Below are positions 28,961 to 38,114 of a stretch of DNA of 64,000 nucleotides, in pieces. This stretch comes from Bifidobacterium choerinum (GTDB lineage: Bacteria > Actinomycetota > Actinomycetes > Actinomycetales > Bifidobacteriaceae). The stretch's first letter is position 1. Every line of letters starts with the position of its first letter. The position numbers were made by a program, and so were the translations under genes. The DNA is taken from NCBI RefSeq assembly GCF_000741135.1, contig NZ_JGYU01000003.1, forward strand, positions 93,192 to 157,191. The letters run 5' to 3'. The notes beneath the pieces were generated by a model, which worked only from the letters and a program-made list of their open reading frames with translations, had not been told where the DNA came from and did not search any database.

Positions 28961-29143
28961 CGGGTGGGCTCATCGGTGGTGTCGATGGTTCGGGACGCAA
29001 ATGGGTCGGTTTGCGGGTGGGTTCGTCGAGTCGCCCGATGGGTTGGGACGTAGCGGGTGGGGTTGTCGGTGGTGTCGATGGGTCGGGACGCAAACATGGG
29101 CAGATGCGGGTGGGATCGTCGAAATGATCGACGGATTGGGACG
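28961..29143 (+). repeat. family A intergenic repeat array, locus 3
   Basis: Four 37-bp cores (28961-28997, 29014-29050, 29054-29090, 29107-29143) have 16/3/16-base linkers. The first linker plus core ends form the pair CGCAAAT/GTTTGCG. The array lies in the 641-base gap between rplL and the endonuclease-like gene. 28860-28960 is G-rich without a gene, and 29144-29387 is lower in GC and also shows no convincing gene. Confidence 0.85.
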
Positions 29144-29387
29144 GAAACGCCGATGCGTATGGGGAATTTCAGCGGCGGGAGTAACGAATCAGGGTGCAAG
29201 GCACTGGGGGATGGCGGATTTCGCCTGCTATGACGCCACAAGGCAGTGGCCAATGTCGGCTGACTGCGAAATGTGGATAACCGGGGCGTCCGTACACAGA
29301 GGTCATCAAGGCTGGTGCAGGCGCAGACGACATATGTAGCGTGGGTTGGGTCGGGAATCGTTACAAGACAAACAAAGGAGTTGGCCC

Positions 29388-30362
29388 ATGCGAGATCACG
29401 CCGAAATGAGCCGTCAACTGGATGAAGCCGAACGGGAACGCCGATGCCTGCATCCGTCGGGCGATCCCGTGCGCAAGGCGTTGCTGCGACGAGTACGAAC
29501 AGGTGAAATCGAAACGCCGATGCCAGGGTTGTTCATTCGCGCTCAATTATGGAGATCGCTCGGTCTGGTCGACCAGTTCAAATATATAGTGCGCGCACTT
29601 GCACATTGGCATCCGGATTGGGTCTTTGGCGGCGTGGCCGCGGCATGCATGCATGGATTGTGGATCGAATACCGGGTTGTACGTCAGGCGTTGCATGCGC
29701 TTTCGGTCACCGTCATCAGCAAGCCGGAGGGCACCCATTGCAGCAGTACCTATATCGATAGGCGATGTCGTTCGGGAGTACACAGCGTGGTCGTCGACGG
29801 CGTTCGGGTGACGTCGCTTGCGCAGACGGTCGCCGAATGCACCGCCTCGATGTCGTTCGTCGACGGCATGACGCTGGCATGCTGCGCACTGCGCAAAGGA
29901 ATACGCGCGGAGATGATCATGATGTGCGCGGTGGAGAACAGCCTGATGAACGACGTCCTGCGCAAGGTGCTGCAGTATGCGAACGCGAATGCGGAGAACG
30001 GAGGGGAGGCGAAGACCCTGGCGGTGTTCATCGAATGCGGGTTCGTGCCGCCTGCGCAGCAGGTGGAGTTCGTCGATCCGCAGACGGGGCGCCGATATCG
30101 CGTCGATTATCTGTGGCGGACGGCCGACGGCAGGCTCATCGTCGTAGAGCTCGACGGGTTGGTGAAGTATACGGATCCGGCGATGATGCTGGGGCGTACG
30201 CTGGCCGGTGTCATCGACGATGAGCGCGAACGAACGGAAGGATTGCTGCGCGCGGGGGTGACGACGGTGATCCGTATCAGGATGGAGGACCTCGCCGATC
30301 GCTGGGCGCTGACGCAGAAGCTCGCCGACGCCGGCGTGCCGATGATGCAGCCGGCCGCGTAG
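29388..30362 (+). CDS. PD-(D/E)XK endonuclease-like protein (AbiEi/DUF559-type layout)
   Basis: A 324-residue protein of a type widespread in actinobacteria. The N-terminal part resembles the winged-helix/AbiEi-antitoxin-like region (RRVRTGEIETPMPGLFIR). The C-terminal part (about 225-315) looks like a very-short-patch-repair-like nuclease fold with YRVDYLW and LIVVELDGLVKY. Function is unknown; relatives sit among defence or mobile genes. The ATG at 29388 follows aaaggag. Codon choice is clearly less GC-biased than in neighbours, and the gene is bracketed by two family A arrays, both hints of acquisition. No partner toxin gene is adjacent. Confidence 0.65.
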   Translation: MRDHAEMSRQLDEAERERRCLHPSGDPVRKALLRRVRTGEIETPMPGLFIRAQLWRSLGLVDQFKYIVRALAHWHPDWVFGGVAAACMHGLWIEYRVVRQALHALSVTVISKPEGTHCSSTYIDRRCRSGVHSVVVDGVRVTSLAQTVAECTASMSFVDGMTLACCALRKGIRAEMIMMCAVENSLMNDVLRKVLQYANANAENGGEAKTLAVFIECGFVPPAQQVEFVDPQTGRRYRVDYLWRTADGRLIVVELDGLVKYTDPAMMLGRTLAGVIDDERERTEGLLRAGVTTVIRIRMEDLADRWALTQKLADAGVPMMQPAA

Positions 30363-30396
30363 GAGTACGGCTGTGCGGACTGGATACGGGTGCTTG

Positions 30397-30579
30397 CGGG
30401 TGGGATTGTCGGCGGGTTCGATGGGGTGGGACGTAAACGGTCCGGTTTGCGGGTGGGGTTGTCGAGCTGGGCGATGGATTGGGACGCTGCGGGTGGGATC
30501 GTCGGCGGGTTCGATGAATCGGGACGCAAACGGGCTGGTTTGCGGGTGGGGTTGTCGAGTTGGCCGATGGAATGGGACG
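30397..30579 (+). repeat. family A intergenic repeat array, locus 4
   Basis: Four 37-bp cores (30397-30433, 30450-30486, 30490-30526, 30543-30579) have 16/3/16-base linkers. The third linker gives the clear hairpin CGCAAAC, GGGCTG loop, GTTTGCG (30525-30544). It occupies half of the 398-base gap before the FHA gene; the remainder contains GATAAT and TAAAAT -10-like sequences but no gene. Confidence 0.87.
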
Positions 30580-30760
30580 CTGCGAGTCAGATAGACGGGA
30601 TGCGGTTGCAGCTCTGTGCGATAATGGTGGCGAGTTGGGCGGGAATCGGGCGATTTGTTGAACTACCGCGTAAAATGTTGTTCAGTATGCGTACTTCTCG
30701 GTGAAGCACCGTCGCGCGCGCGGCGCATCGAGCGGACAACGGCGAAAGGAAGGTCCCACG

Positions 30761-32779
30761 GTGAGCGGAGATCAACGAACGACAACGAAATGGATGATAC
30801 GTGTTGATGGTTCGGATCTGGCCAGCGTCGAAGCAGGGCAAACCGTGGAAATCGGCCGCAAGCCGCTGCGTCCGGTGCCGAGCGGAGGCATGCGCCGCAT
30901 CGAGATCCTCGACGACACCCGTTCGATGTCGAAGCGGCATGCGGAATTCTCGGTGAAGTCGGACGGCAATGCGATCCTGCGCGACCTCAACTCGACGAAC
31001 GGCACCTTTCTCGTGCGTCCCGGCAACGAACTCGTGCGTCTGCCTGGCGGCTCCGACTTCGCGATGAACGATGATACGGTGCGTCTGCAGTTCGGCGACG
31101 TGCCCGTCGATTTCGTGCGCTTCATCGACGACGATACGACGACGAAGGACGACGATGACGTCGCCAACCTCTTCGACTACGCGCTCGACAACCAGCCGAG
31201 CGAACCGGAGGTCGCCGACATGTCGATCGACGACATCCTCAACCTGCGCGCCGGCGAGCCGACCGACATCTTCAACGCCGGTCAGGTGCGCTCGCGCGCG
31301 AAGGAGCTACGTCAGGCGGAACGGCAGACCTTCGCGCCGTTCTCGTCGCCGCTCAATCCGCTCGCCGTGAACGACGCGAACGACGATGACGCGCAGGACG
31401 CGGCGCCGCGCGACCTGTTCGCCGACGCGCACGACGTCGCCGCCGGCAAGATCGACGAACCGGCCGCGAAGAAGGAGGAGTTCGTGCCGCGCATGCACGA
31501 CGGTCCGCGTCACGCCGACCATCGCAACGCCGACAGTCTCGTCAGCGTCTCCGAACTCGCGCAGCAGCATCGTCCGATCCCATCCCTCAACGTCGCGCAG
31601 GAGCCGGTCGTCGGCGCGACGCGCGAGCCGATTTCGCCGACCATATCGCCGACGTCGTCCGCAAACGGCGAGCCGTCGATCTCGACGACGATGCGCCCGC
31701 AGCAGAACGCCGATGCGTCGGCGCAGAATCCGACGCAGCCGTCGCGTCCGAAGCAGCCGAGCGTGTGGCAGACGTCGATGCATACGGGCGTCGCGATGCA
31801 GCCGAAGCCGGCCGAGCAGCAGCCATCCGAGCAGTCCGCACAGCCGGTGCGGCAGCCGATGGCGCAGCCGCAGTACGATGCGTCGGCACAGCCGATGCAG
31901 CCGAACATGCAGCAGCCGTCGATGCAGGACATGCAGCAGCCGATGCAGCCGAGCGTCGGCGCGCAGTACGATGCGGCGGCGCAGTCGTCGCAGCCGGCGA
32001 TGCAGCAGCCGAATATGCGGCAGCCGATGAACACGCAGTCGCCGCAGCCGGCCGTGCAGTCGGCTGCGGCGCAGCAGCCGCTCGCCAACGTCGAGATGCC
32101 ACGTGGCGCGTCGCCGTCGCAGCAGCCGATGCAGCCGCAGCCGGCGATGCAGCAGCCGACGTCTTCCGATGCCTTCGCCGAACAGCGCAACGCGCTGCAT
32201 TTCGACGTCATCGAATCGACGCTGCAGGGACCGGACGCGGCGGCGCATGCGACGGCCGACACGACCGTGCCGATCGAGGTCGCCGCGCCGACCCATCAGA
32301 CGAACTTCGTCGCCGAAACGACCGAATCGACGGTCGGTCAGACGACAGCGCAGCCGGCCGGGCAGGACGCCGCATCGGCGTCGCCTACCGATGCCGCCGC
32401 ACAGCGCGAGGACGACGACTACAGCCGCTTCCGCCGTCACGATGACGACGACGAGCAGCCGCTCGATGCGACGCAGACCTTCACGCCGGCGTTCGAGCCG
32501 GGATCGGTGTTCGAACGCGTCGCGAACGGCGACTTCGACAAGCCGAAGGAAATCATCGAGGTCGGCGGCTACACCTCCGACGACGCACGCCGTTCCGACG
32601 ACTTCACCGAACAGTTCGAGATGGCGCGCCATGCGGAGCTGCTGCCGTTCCTCGCGATGAACCCGACGCTGTACGATGACCTGTACGAATGGCTCGCCGC
32701 GCAGTCGAACGCGGACATCGACGAGGCGCTGAGCCGCAATCCGGGATATGAGGACTACCGCAAGGCAGTAGGAAAGTGA
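30761..32779 (+). CDS. FHA-domain protein with long Gln/Pro/Met-rich region
   Basis: A 672-residue protein. The N-terminal FHA domain (about residues 10-115) binds phosphothreonine peptides in known members and shows IGRKPLRPV, RSMSKRHAEF and NSTNGTFL. Residues about 240-450 are low-complexity, with many MQQP/MQPN repeats and no predicted fold. The C-terminal 60 residues (DDFTEQFEMARHAELLPFLA onward) form a compact helical module. GTG 30761 is used because aaaggaagg lies just upstream; a longer start would lose it. The next gene overlaps by four bases (GTGA), so the two are translated together. No Ser/Thr kinase is in the window. Confidence 0.85.
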   Translation: MSGDQRTTTKWMIRVDGSDLASVEAGQTVEIGRKPLRPVPSGGMRRIEILDDTRSMSKRHAEFSVKSDGNAILRDLNSTNGTFLVRPGNELVRLPGGSDFAMNDDTVRLQFGDVPVDFVRFIDDDTTTKDDDDVANLFDYALDNQPSEPEVADMSIDDILNLRAGEPTDIFNAGQVRSRAKELRQAERQTFAPFSSPLNPLAVNDANDDDAQDAAPRDLFADAHDVAAGKIDEPAAKKEEFVPRMHDGPRHADHRNADSLVSVSELAQQHRPIPSLNVAQEPVVGATREPISPTISPTSSANGEPSISTTMRPQQNADASAQNPTQPSRPKQPSVWQTSMHTGVAMQPKPAEQQPSEQSAQPVRQPMAQPQYDASAQPMQPNMQQPSMQDMQQPMQPSVGAQYDAAAQSSQPAMQQPNMRQPMNTQSPQPAVQSAAAQQPLANVEMPRGASPSQQPMQPQPAMQQPTSSDAFAEQRNALHFDVIESTLQGPDAAAHATADTTVPIEVAAPTHQTNFVAETTESTVGQTTAQPAGQDAASASPTDAAAQREDDDYSRFRRHDDDDEQPLDATQTFTPAFEPGSVFERVANGDFDKPKEIIEVGGYTSDDARRSDDFTEQFEMARHAELLPFLAMNPTLYDDLYEWLAAQSNADIDEALSRNPGYEDYRKAVGK

Positions 32780-35700
32780 GCGAGCAGATGACGGACAATT
32801 CCACCCAGACGAGCGGTGCGCTCAACGAGTTGCGCCGGTGGCGAGAGGAGTTCAAGGCGAACCTTGTGCCTTCGCCGCTCGAGGACGTGGCGCAGCTGAC
32901 CGCGCAGGTCGACCTCACGCACGCGCACCCGTCGGGCATCTCCCAGCTGTTCGCCCGCGGCAGCGCGCCGCTGCATTCGCTGTTCCGCGACAGCGGCATG
33001 CTGCGCACGGCCGCGCGCCGCGTCGAACGCGTGCTCGACGACCAGGGCGCGAAGCGGCGCATCAGCGGCGTCGCCGAACTGTCGCTCGTCGTCGGCGTGG
33101 CCACATGGAAGGGCAACATGATGCCGGTGCTGCTCTACCCGGTCGAGGTGGTGCGCGACGGCAATCCGGTCGAACACCACACGACGATCAGCTTCACCGG
33201 CCATGTGCGGCTCAACGCGTCCTTCCTCGCCGCGATGCGCGAACACGGCGTGCGCCTCGATGAACGCCAGCTGTTCGACGGCTCGAACTACGCGTCCGGC
33301 ACGCCGGAGACGGCCGCCGTCTTCGCCGCGATCTCGAAGGCCGCGCAGCAGGTCTTCCCCGACTTCTTGATCGAGCGTCAGATCATCCTCGGCTGCTTCA
33401 TGGACCCGTCGACGCAGATCCTCGTCGAAAGCCAGATGATCATCGACCACCTCGCGAAGGGGCCGAGCGGCAATGTCATGCTCGACGCGCTCGCTGGCTA
33501 CCCGGAGGCGCGCGGATCGCTGAGCAACGAGCAGATGCCCGCCTTCAGCCCGTTCGACGGCGACCCGCATTCCGAATACGAGATCGGCGACGTCGACAAC
33601 ACCGTGCGCTACGCCGCGAACATGGCCGCCGCTGGGCATTCGCTGTTCGTCGACGGCACCGAGGACACCGACACGGCCGAACAGGCCGCGGCGATCGCCT
33701 CGCGCTGCATCATGGCTGGTCGTTCCGTGCTGTATGTGCCGTGCGTGACCGATCAGAAGCGTCGTTTCCTGTCGATCATGCGCGCGAACGAACTCGGCGG
33801 CCAGGTGCTCGACGTGGCCGACCCGAACGCGAACGCGGCAATCGACCATCAGCTCATCCGCGCCGTCGGATACCAGCAGGGCGTCGCGACGTCGCGCTTC
33901 GAACAGCTCGCCGACGAACTCGTCGGCGTGCGCTCAAGGCTGACACGCTACCTCGGCGACCTGCACGGCGTCAACAAGACGTGGGGCGTCTCCGCCTACC
34001 AGACGATCCAGAATCTCGCGAGCATCGCCGAACTGCCGACGCATCCGTCGACGCATGTGCGCCTGTCGAAGGAGGTCGCGCAGGCGATCGGCCCGTCACT
34101 CGACGACTGGGCGGCCAAGCTCGACCGCGCCGGCGAACTCGGCGAATACACGATCGACGCGAAGGACACCGCGTGGTACAAGGCCTCCCTCTACAGCGAG
34201 GACGAGGCGATCGGCGCCTACCAGCGCGTCGTCACGATGCTGCGCACGTTGCTGCCGGCGACACGAGAGCAGGTGACGAACACCGTGAAGACCTGCGGAT
34301 TCTCGGTGCCGACGACGGCGCAGGAATGGGGACGCCAGGTCACCGTGCTCAAGAACCTGCGGCGCGTACTCGACGTGTTCCAGCCGGAGATCTTCGAACG
34401 CGACATCGACCTGATGATCGAGGCGACGAAGCCGAAGCAGGACCGTAAGTCCGACGGCTCGACGATGGGCTTCTGGGAACGCCGCCGTCACGTCAAGGAG
34501 GCGAAGAGCCTGCTGCGCGTCGGCGCGCAGGTCGAGAACCTGCACGACGCGCTATGCGTCGTGCAGCGTCAGGCCGAACAGTGGCGCCTGTTCGTGCCGC
34601 ACGGCGGCTGGCCGGTGCTGCCGCCGAAGCTCGACGACATCATCACGACGCAGGACGAACTCGTCTCCAACATGACGGCGCTTGGCACGGTGCTCGCGAC
34701 GACGCCCGACGGAGGCGACCTGCAGTCGACCGACTTCAACGCCGTCGAGGAGCGGCTCAAGGCGCTGCTCGACGACCGCAAGGCGCTCGACACATTGCCC
34801 GAACGCGCTACGCTCGAACGTGAGCTCGACGCCGCCGGCCTGAGCGAGCTCGTCGAAGACCTGCACAACCGCCACGTGGCCGTCGACGCCGTGTGCGACG
34901 AGCTGCGCCTCGCCTGGTGGACGACCGTCTTCGACGACATCGTGCATTCGTCGGCGATCATCTCGAATCAGGACGGCTCGGCGCTGCAGAGCGCCTCCGA
35001 CCGCTTCGTGCAGGTCGACACCGAGCATGTGCGCTCGGTCGGCCCGATGATCATGCAGGAGTCGATGCACCGGCTGTGCGACCTGCTGTTCGCCCGCACG
35101 CAGGAGGCGAACATGCTGCACACGGTGCTCGCCGGCTCGAACGGCATCTCGCTGAGCCGCATCCACCATGACCATCCCGAGATCCTCGCCGCCGCGAAGC
35201 CGGTCATCATGAGCACGCCGGCGACGCTCGCGTCGGTCACGAAGCCGACGCCGATCGCCGACGTCGTCATCGTCGACGCGGCCGCGCATCTGCCGTCGAT
35301 CCTGCTGCTCAACATCCTGTGCCGCGCCCGTCAGGTCGTCGTCCTCGCCCACGAGCAGACGATCACCTCCGACAGCGTGCGCACGCTCGTCTCGCTGCTA
35401 CCGCACGTCACCGTCGCGCCGCATCCGACTCGCCGCGACCCGCGCGTCAACCGCTTCCTCGAAGCGCAGGGCTACGGCAAGGTCAGCCACGACGTGGCGC
35501 GCGACGGCGTGCAGGGGAACCTCGTCTTCCACCAGATCGAAGCGACCGGCGTGCCGATCATGGCAAGCGGCCTCGTCGAAAGCAGCCAGGGCGAGATCGA
35601 CGAGATCGTCTCCCTCATCACCCGCCGCGCGCAGACCTTCACCGCCGTGCCGGCGAGCTACATCCTGACCGTCGTGTGCATGACGCCGACCTTCCGCACC

Positions 35701-36414
35701 CGTCTGGGCGCCGAACTCAAGGCGCTCGCGACGCGCAACGAGCCGATGGGACGCTTCCTGCGGCACGTGCGTATCATCGACATCACCGACGTCGCCGGCG
35801 CGCACGCGACCGACGTCATCCTGTCGATGAGCTACGCGAAGACGTCGCACGGCCGTCTGCTGCAGCAGTTCGGCGCGCTCGAGAGCGACGGCGGCAGGGG
35901 CATGCTGCTCGATGCGCTCGCGCTCGCCGACCACAACATCGACATCGTCAGCGCGTTCAACGCCGACGACCTCGAGGACGACCGTCTGCACCACGCCGGC
36001 CCGAAGATGCTCAAGACGCTGCTTGTCTGGGCGCAGCGGCTTGGCAACGAGACGCCGGTCGAGGCGGCCGGTAGGCCCGACGCAGACAATGTGCTGCTCA
36101 CCGATCTGGCCGCCCGCATCCGCGAGCGCGGTCTCGACGTGGCCGTCGACTACGGCTATGACGGCGGCGTGCGGCTGCCGATGGTCGTCGGTCGCAAGGA
36201 CAAGCCGTATGCACTCGCCGTGTTCACCGACGACGCCCAGTTCATGGGCATCCAGTCGACGCGCGAGCGCCATCGCATCCTCGAACAGGACACCGAGGGC
36301 CTCGGCTGGTCGGTCATGACGATCTGGAGCGTCGCCGCCTTCGTCAATCCGGACAAGGAGGTCGACCGCGTCGTCGCGCAGCTCGACTCGCTGTACCGGG
36401 AGTCGCAGCGATGA
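32776..36414 (+). CDS. large SF1-helicase-like protein with degenerate ATPase and nuclease motifs
   Basis: A 1212-residue protein whose layout resembles the DUF4011/SF1 helicase proteins that end in an MTES_1575-type nuclease domain. Where such proteins have a GPPGTGKS Walker A, this one reads FVDGTEDTDTAEQAA (about residues 290-305), with no Gly-Lys-Ser/Thr. The Walker B position reads VVIVDAAAHLPS (Asp834) instead of DEAS/DEAQ. In the last 110 residues (VDYGYDGGVRLPMVVG, then AVFTDDAQF) the usual acidic nuclease residues are also lost, while GLGWSVMTIWS and the C-terminal helix survive. It is probably a structural pseudo-enzyme; this is inference. An ATG at 32788 is an alternative start. 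It is coupled to the FHA gene before it and the small gene after it. Confidence 0.7.
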   Translation: MSEQMTDNSTQTSGALNELRRWREEFKANLVPSPLEDVAQLTAQVDLTHAHPSGISQLFARGSAPLHSLFRDSGMLRTAARRVERVLDDQGAKRRISGVAELSLVVGVATWKGNMMPVLLYPVEVVRDGNPVEHHTTISFTGHVRLNASFLAAMREHGVRLDERQLFDGSNYASGTPETAAVFAAISKAAQQVFPDFLIERQIILGCFMDPSTQILVESQMIIDHLAKGPSGNVMLDALAGYPEARGSLSNEQMPAFSPFDGDPHSEYEIGDVDNTVRYAANMAAAGHSLFVDGTEDTDTAEQAAAIASRCIMAGRSVLYVPCVTDQKRRFLSIMRANELGGQVLDVADPNANAAIDHQLIRAVGYQQGVATSRFEQLADELVGVRSRLTRYLGDLHGVNKTWGVSAYQTIQNLASIAELPTHPSTHVRLSKEVAQAIGPSLDDWAAKLDRAGELGEYTIDAKDTAWYKASLYSEDEAIGAYQRVVTMLRTLLPATREQVTNTVKTCGFSVPTTAQEWGRQVTVLKNLRRVLDVFQPEIFERDIDLMIEATKPKQDRKSDGSTMGFWERRRHVKEAKSLLRVGAQVENLHDALCVVQRQAEQWRLFVPHGGWPVLPPKLDDIITTQDELVSNMTALGTVLATTPDGGDLQSTDFNAVEERLKALLDDRKALDTLPERATLERELDAAGLSELVEDLHNRHVAVDAVCDELRLAWWTTVFDDIVHSSAIISNQDGSALQSASDRFVQVDTEHVRSVGPMIMQESMHRLCDLLFARTQEANMLHTVLAGSNGISLSRIHHDHPEILAAAKPVIMSTPATLASVTKPTPIADVVIVDAAAHLPSILLLNILCRARQVVVLAHEQTITSDSVRTLVSLLPHVTVAPHPTRRDPRVNRFLEAQGYGKVSHDVARDGVQGNLVFHQIEATGVPIMASGLVESSQGEIDEIVSLITRRAQTFTAVPASYILTVVCMTPTFRTRLGAELKALATRNEPMGRFLRHVRIIDITDVAGAHATDVILSMSYAKTSHGRLLQQFGALESDGGRGMLLDALALADHNIDIVSAFNADDLEDDRLHHAGPKMLKTLLVWAQRLGNETPVEAAGRPDADNVLLTDLAARIRERGLDVAVDYGYDGGVRLPMVVGRKDKPYALAVFTDDAQFMGIQSTRERHRILEQDTEGLGWSVMTIWSVAAFVNPDKEVDRVVAQLDSLYRESQR

Positions 36415-36812
36415 GCGCCGCCGTCATCCGCGTCTTCGACGGCAGCGGCGACGGCGCCGATGACACGGTCGCCGTCGCCGCTGCCGACGTCACTGCCGTC
36501 GATAGCTCTGCCGCCGCCGCTGCCGGCGATGCCTCCGTGGACGCTGCCGGCAATGCCGGCGCGGACGCCGCCGCCGTGGACGATGCGCCCGCCGCGAATG
36601 CTGCACATGCGCCGGCGTACAGCGCCGAGCGACGCACGCCGCGGCGCCATCGTCGCGTCGTCATGAAGGGCACCGAGCGTTTCGACGCCGACGGCGTCAA
36701 GCTTGAGGCCGGCGACATGCGCACGCGCGAGCAGCAGGCGGCCGACGACGACCGCCGCATCCTCGGCGAGCTGCCGCCGCATTGGGGCGTCTTCCAGGAG
36801 CGCGGCCGCTAG
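36411..36812 (+). CDS. small Ala-rich protein of unknown function
   Basis: A 133-residue protein, not recognised. Residues about 15-75 are an Ala/Asp/Val low-complexity region. The C-terminal half is basic then polar (RRTPRRHRRVVMKGTERF, then a helix with MRTREQQAADDDRRI), ending PPHWGVFQERGR. The ATG overlaps the pseudo-helicase stop (ATGA), so it is the third cistron of the FHA operon. Its stop overlaps the end of the convergent SAF-domain gene by four bases. The conserved-looking C-terminus suggests the functional part is the last 60 residues. Confidence 0.65.
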   Translation: MSAAVIRVFDGSGDGADDTVAVAAADVTAVDSSAAAAAGDASVDAAGNAGADAAAVDDAPAANAAHAPAYSAERRTPRRHRRVVMKGTERFDADGVKLEAGDMRTREQQAADDDRRILGELPPHWGVFQERGR

Positions 36813-37840
36813 TCGTCGGCGCGTACGGCGAGGATCGGCCCGTTCGTCTGCGCCTGCAACGTGCGCATCGCGTCGGCCGCGCTCATCGCGACCGGCGTCA
36901 GATGGCCGTCACCCGCCACGTCGTCGCGCGGCGGCCCCATGATGATCGCGTCGTCGCTGACCGTGCACAGCCCGTCCGCGACGATCGTGGCATCGGCGGC
37001 CGCATCGGCTTCCGGATTGGTGTCGGCTGCTGCGCGTGCGTTTGCGCCGACGGCTGCTCCGGCATTCACATCCGCCGTTGCGCCGACGGCTGTTGCGTCG
37101 TCGGTGCCGTCCGTGTCCGGCTTGCCGTGTGCACCTGCCTGTTTGCCGACTGCACCTGATCTGCCGTCTGCGTCCGTCGTTCTGCTGACCGTGTCCGTTC
37201 TGCCGCCAGTGTCCGTTCTGCCGGCTGCATCTTTGCTGGCTGCACCTCTGCCGGATGCACCTCCGCTGTCCGTGCCGGCTGCATCGTCCGCACCCGACTC
37301 GTTTGCCGCACCTGCCGCATCGGCGGCGTCACCGTTGCCGGCCGTCTCCGCTGCAGGAGGGGAGCAGCCGGTCGCCGCCGTCAGTCTGATATGCGTGCCG
37401 GGGGAGAAGGGGCGGCTGAGCTCGCCGAGACGCACGTCGATGACGGTGTGCCCCGGCGCGACGGCCGGTACGCGGCCGAGCATCGTCGGCAGCAGCACGT
37501 CGCCTTCGCGGATGTCGATGAGCGCGTAGGCCGTCTCGTCATCGAGCGCGTCGACGGCGTCGGACAACGCATCGCTCGCCGGCAGCGCCGTCATCGTGAA
37601 ATCGGCGGTGACGACGGCGTCGCCGGCCTGGATCTGATGCGCGGCGGTGAGCACTCTGCGCGTCGCCGTCGCCGTGACGACGCATTCGAGCGTGCACAGC
37701 ACGGCGAGCGCGGCACAGCAGGCCGCGAGCAATTTGCGCGCGCGGCGGTCGAGCCGGCGGCCGCACGGCGTGCGCGGATGGCCGGACTGTGCCGAGTCGC
37801 CGCGTCTGGAGCGGGAACCAAAGTCGAACAAATGCATCAT
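36809..37840 (-). CDS. SAF-domain membrane protein (CpaB/RcpC-like)
   Basis: A 343-residue protein with a basic N-terminus, one membrane helix (about residues 36-58) and an extracellular SAF domain. AAHQIQAGDAVVTADF and YALIDIREGDVLLPTMLG are the strands expected of SAF/CpaB-like proteins. Between about residues 165 and 285 it carries a long Ala/Asp/Gly/Thr low-complexity insertion with near-repeats such as GRTDTGGRTDTVSRT, then returns to domain-like sequence ending NGPILAVRADD. SAF proteins occur in pilus assembly and in sugar or cell-wall binding; no pilus genes are nearby, so the role is open. Two adjacent Met codons start the gene at 37840. Confidence 0.75.
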   Translation of the reverse strand: MMHLFDFGSRSRRGDSAQSGHPRTPCGRRLDRRARKLLAACCAALAVLCTLECVVTATATRRVLTAAHQIQAGDAVVTADFTMTALPASDALSDAVDALDDETAYALIDIREGDVLLPTMLGRVPAVAPGHTVIDVRLGELSRPFSPGTHIRLTAATGCSPPAAETAGNGDAADAAGAANESGADDAAGTDSGGASGRGAASKDAAGRTDTGGRTDTVSRTTDADGRSGAVGKQAGAHGKPDTDGTDDATAVGATADVNAGAAVGANARAAADTNPEADAAADATIVADGLCTVSDDAIIMGPPRDDVAGDGHLTPVAMSAADAMRTLQAQTNGPILAVRADD

Positions 37841-37920
37841 GGCAGCATAATGCGTCCCGGCGGTCGGCTGAGTCCAGCCCGGGCGGGGTATGTGACCGGA
37901 AGGGTGTGTCGTCGGCCAAA

Positions 37921-38046
37921 TGTGGACGACACGCCGTGAAAAGCTGTGGATTGTGAAGATTGTTCGCTCTCAGTCCACATCGTATCCACATCGATGTGGA
38001 TGAACGAATAGCCTATCCACAACGTCCATCAGACGACTGTGGACAG
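37921..38046. promoter_or_regulatory. cluster of seven DnaA-box-like sequences
   Basis: Seven copies of NNRTCCACA occur within 126 bases, on both strands. On the minus strand they begin at 37921 (TCGTCCACA), 37945 (CAATCCACA), 37995 (TCATCCACA) and 38038 (CTGTCCACA). On the plus strand they begin at 37971 (CAGTCCACA), 37982 (GTATCCACA) and 38013 (CTATCCACA). Most differ by one or two bases from TTRTCCACA. The stretch is non-coding, between the SAF and FmdB genes, and AT-richer than its surroundings. Confidence 0.6.
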
Positions 38047-38049
38047 CGC

Positions 38050-38088
38050 AAAGGCCACCGGACCCTGATGGGCCGCGCGGTGGCCTTT
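38050..38088 (-). terminator. hairpin after the FmdB-type gene
   Basis: AAAGGCCACCG (38050-38060) pairs perfectly with CGGTGGCCTTT (38078-38088), 26 bases beyond the minus-strand stop. Confidence 0.6.
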
Positions 38089-38114
38089 GCCGATGCGGAG
38101 AACGCGGAAACCTC

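Noticed and set aside
37921..38046. Chromosomal replication origin
   Set aside because: DnaA-box-like sites are present, but no AT-rich unwinding region or dnaA/dnaN/rpmH neighbourhood was seen, so it is called only a box cluster.
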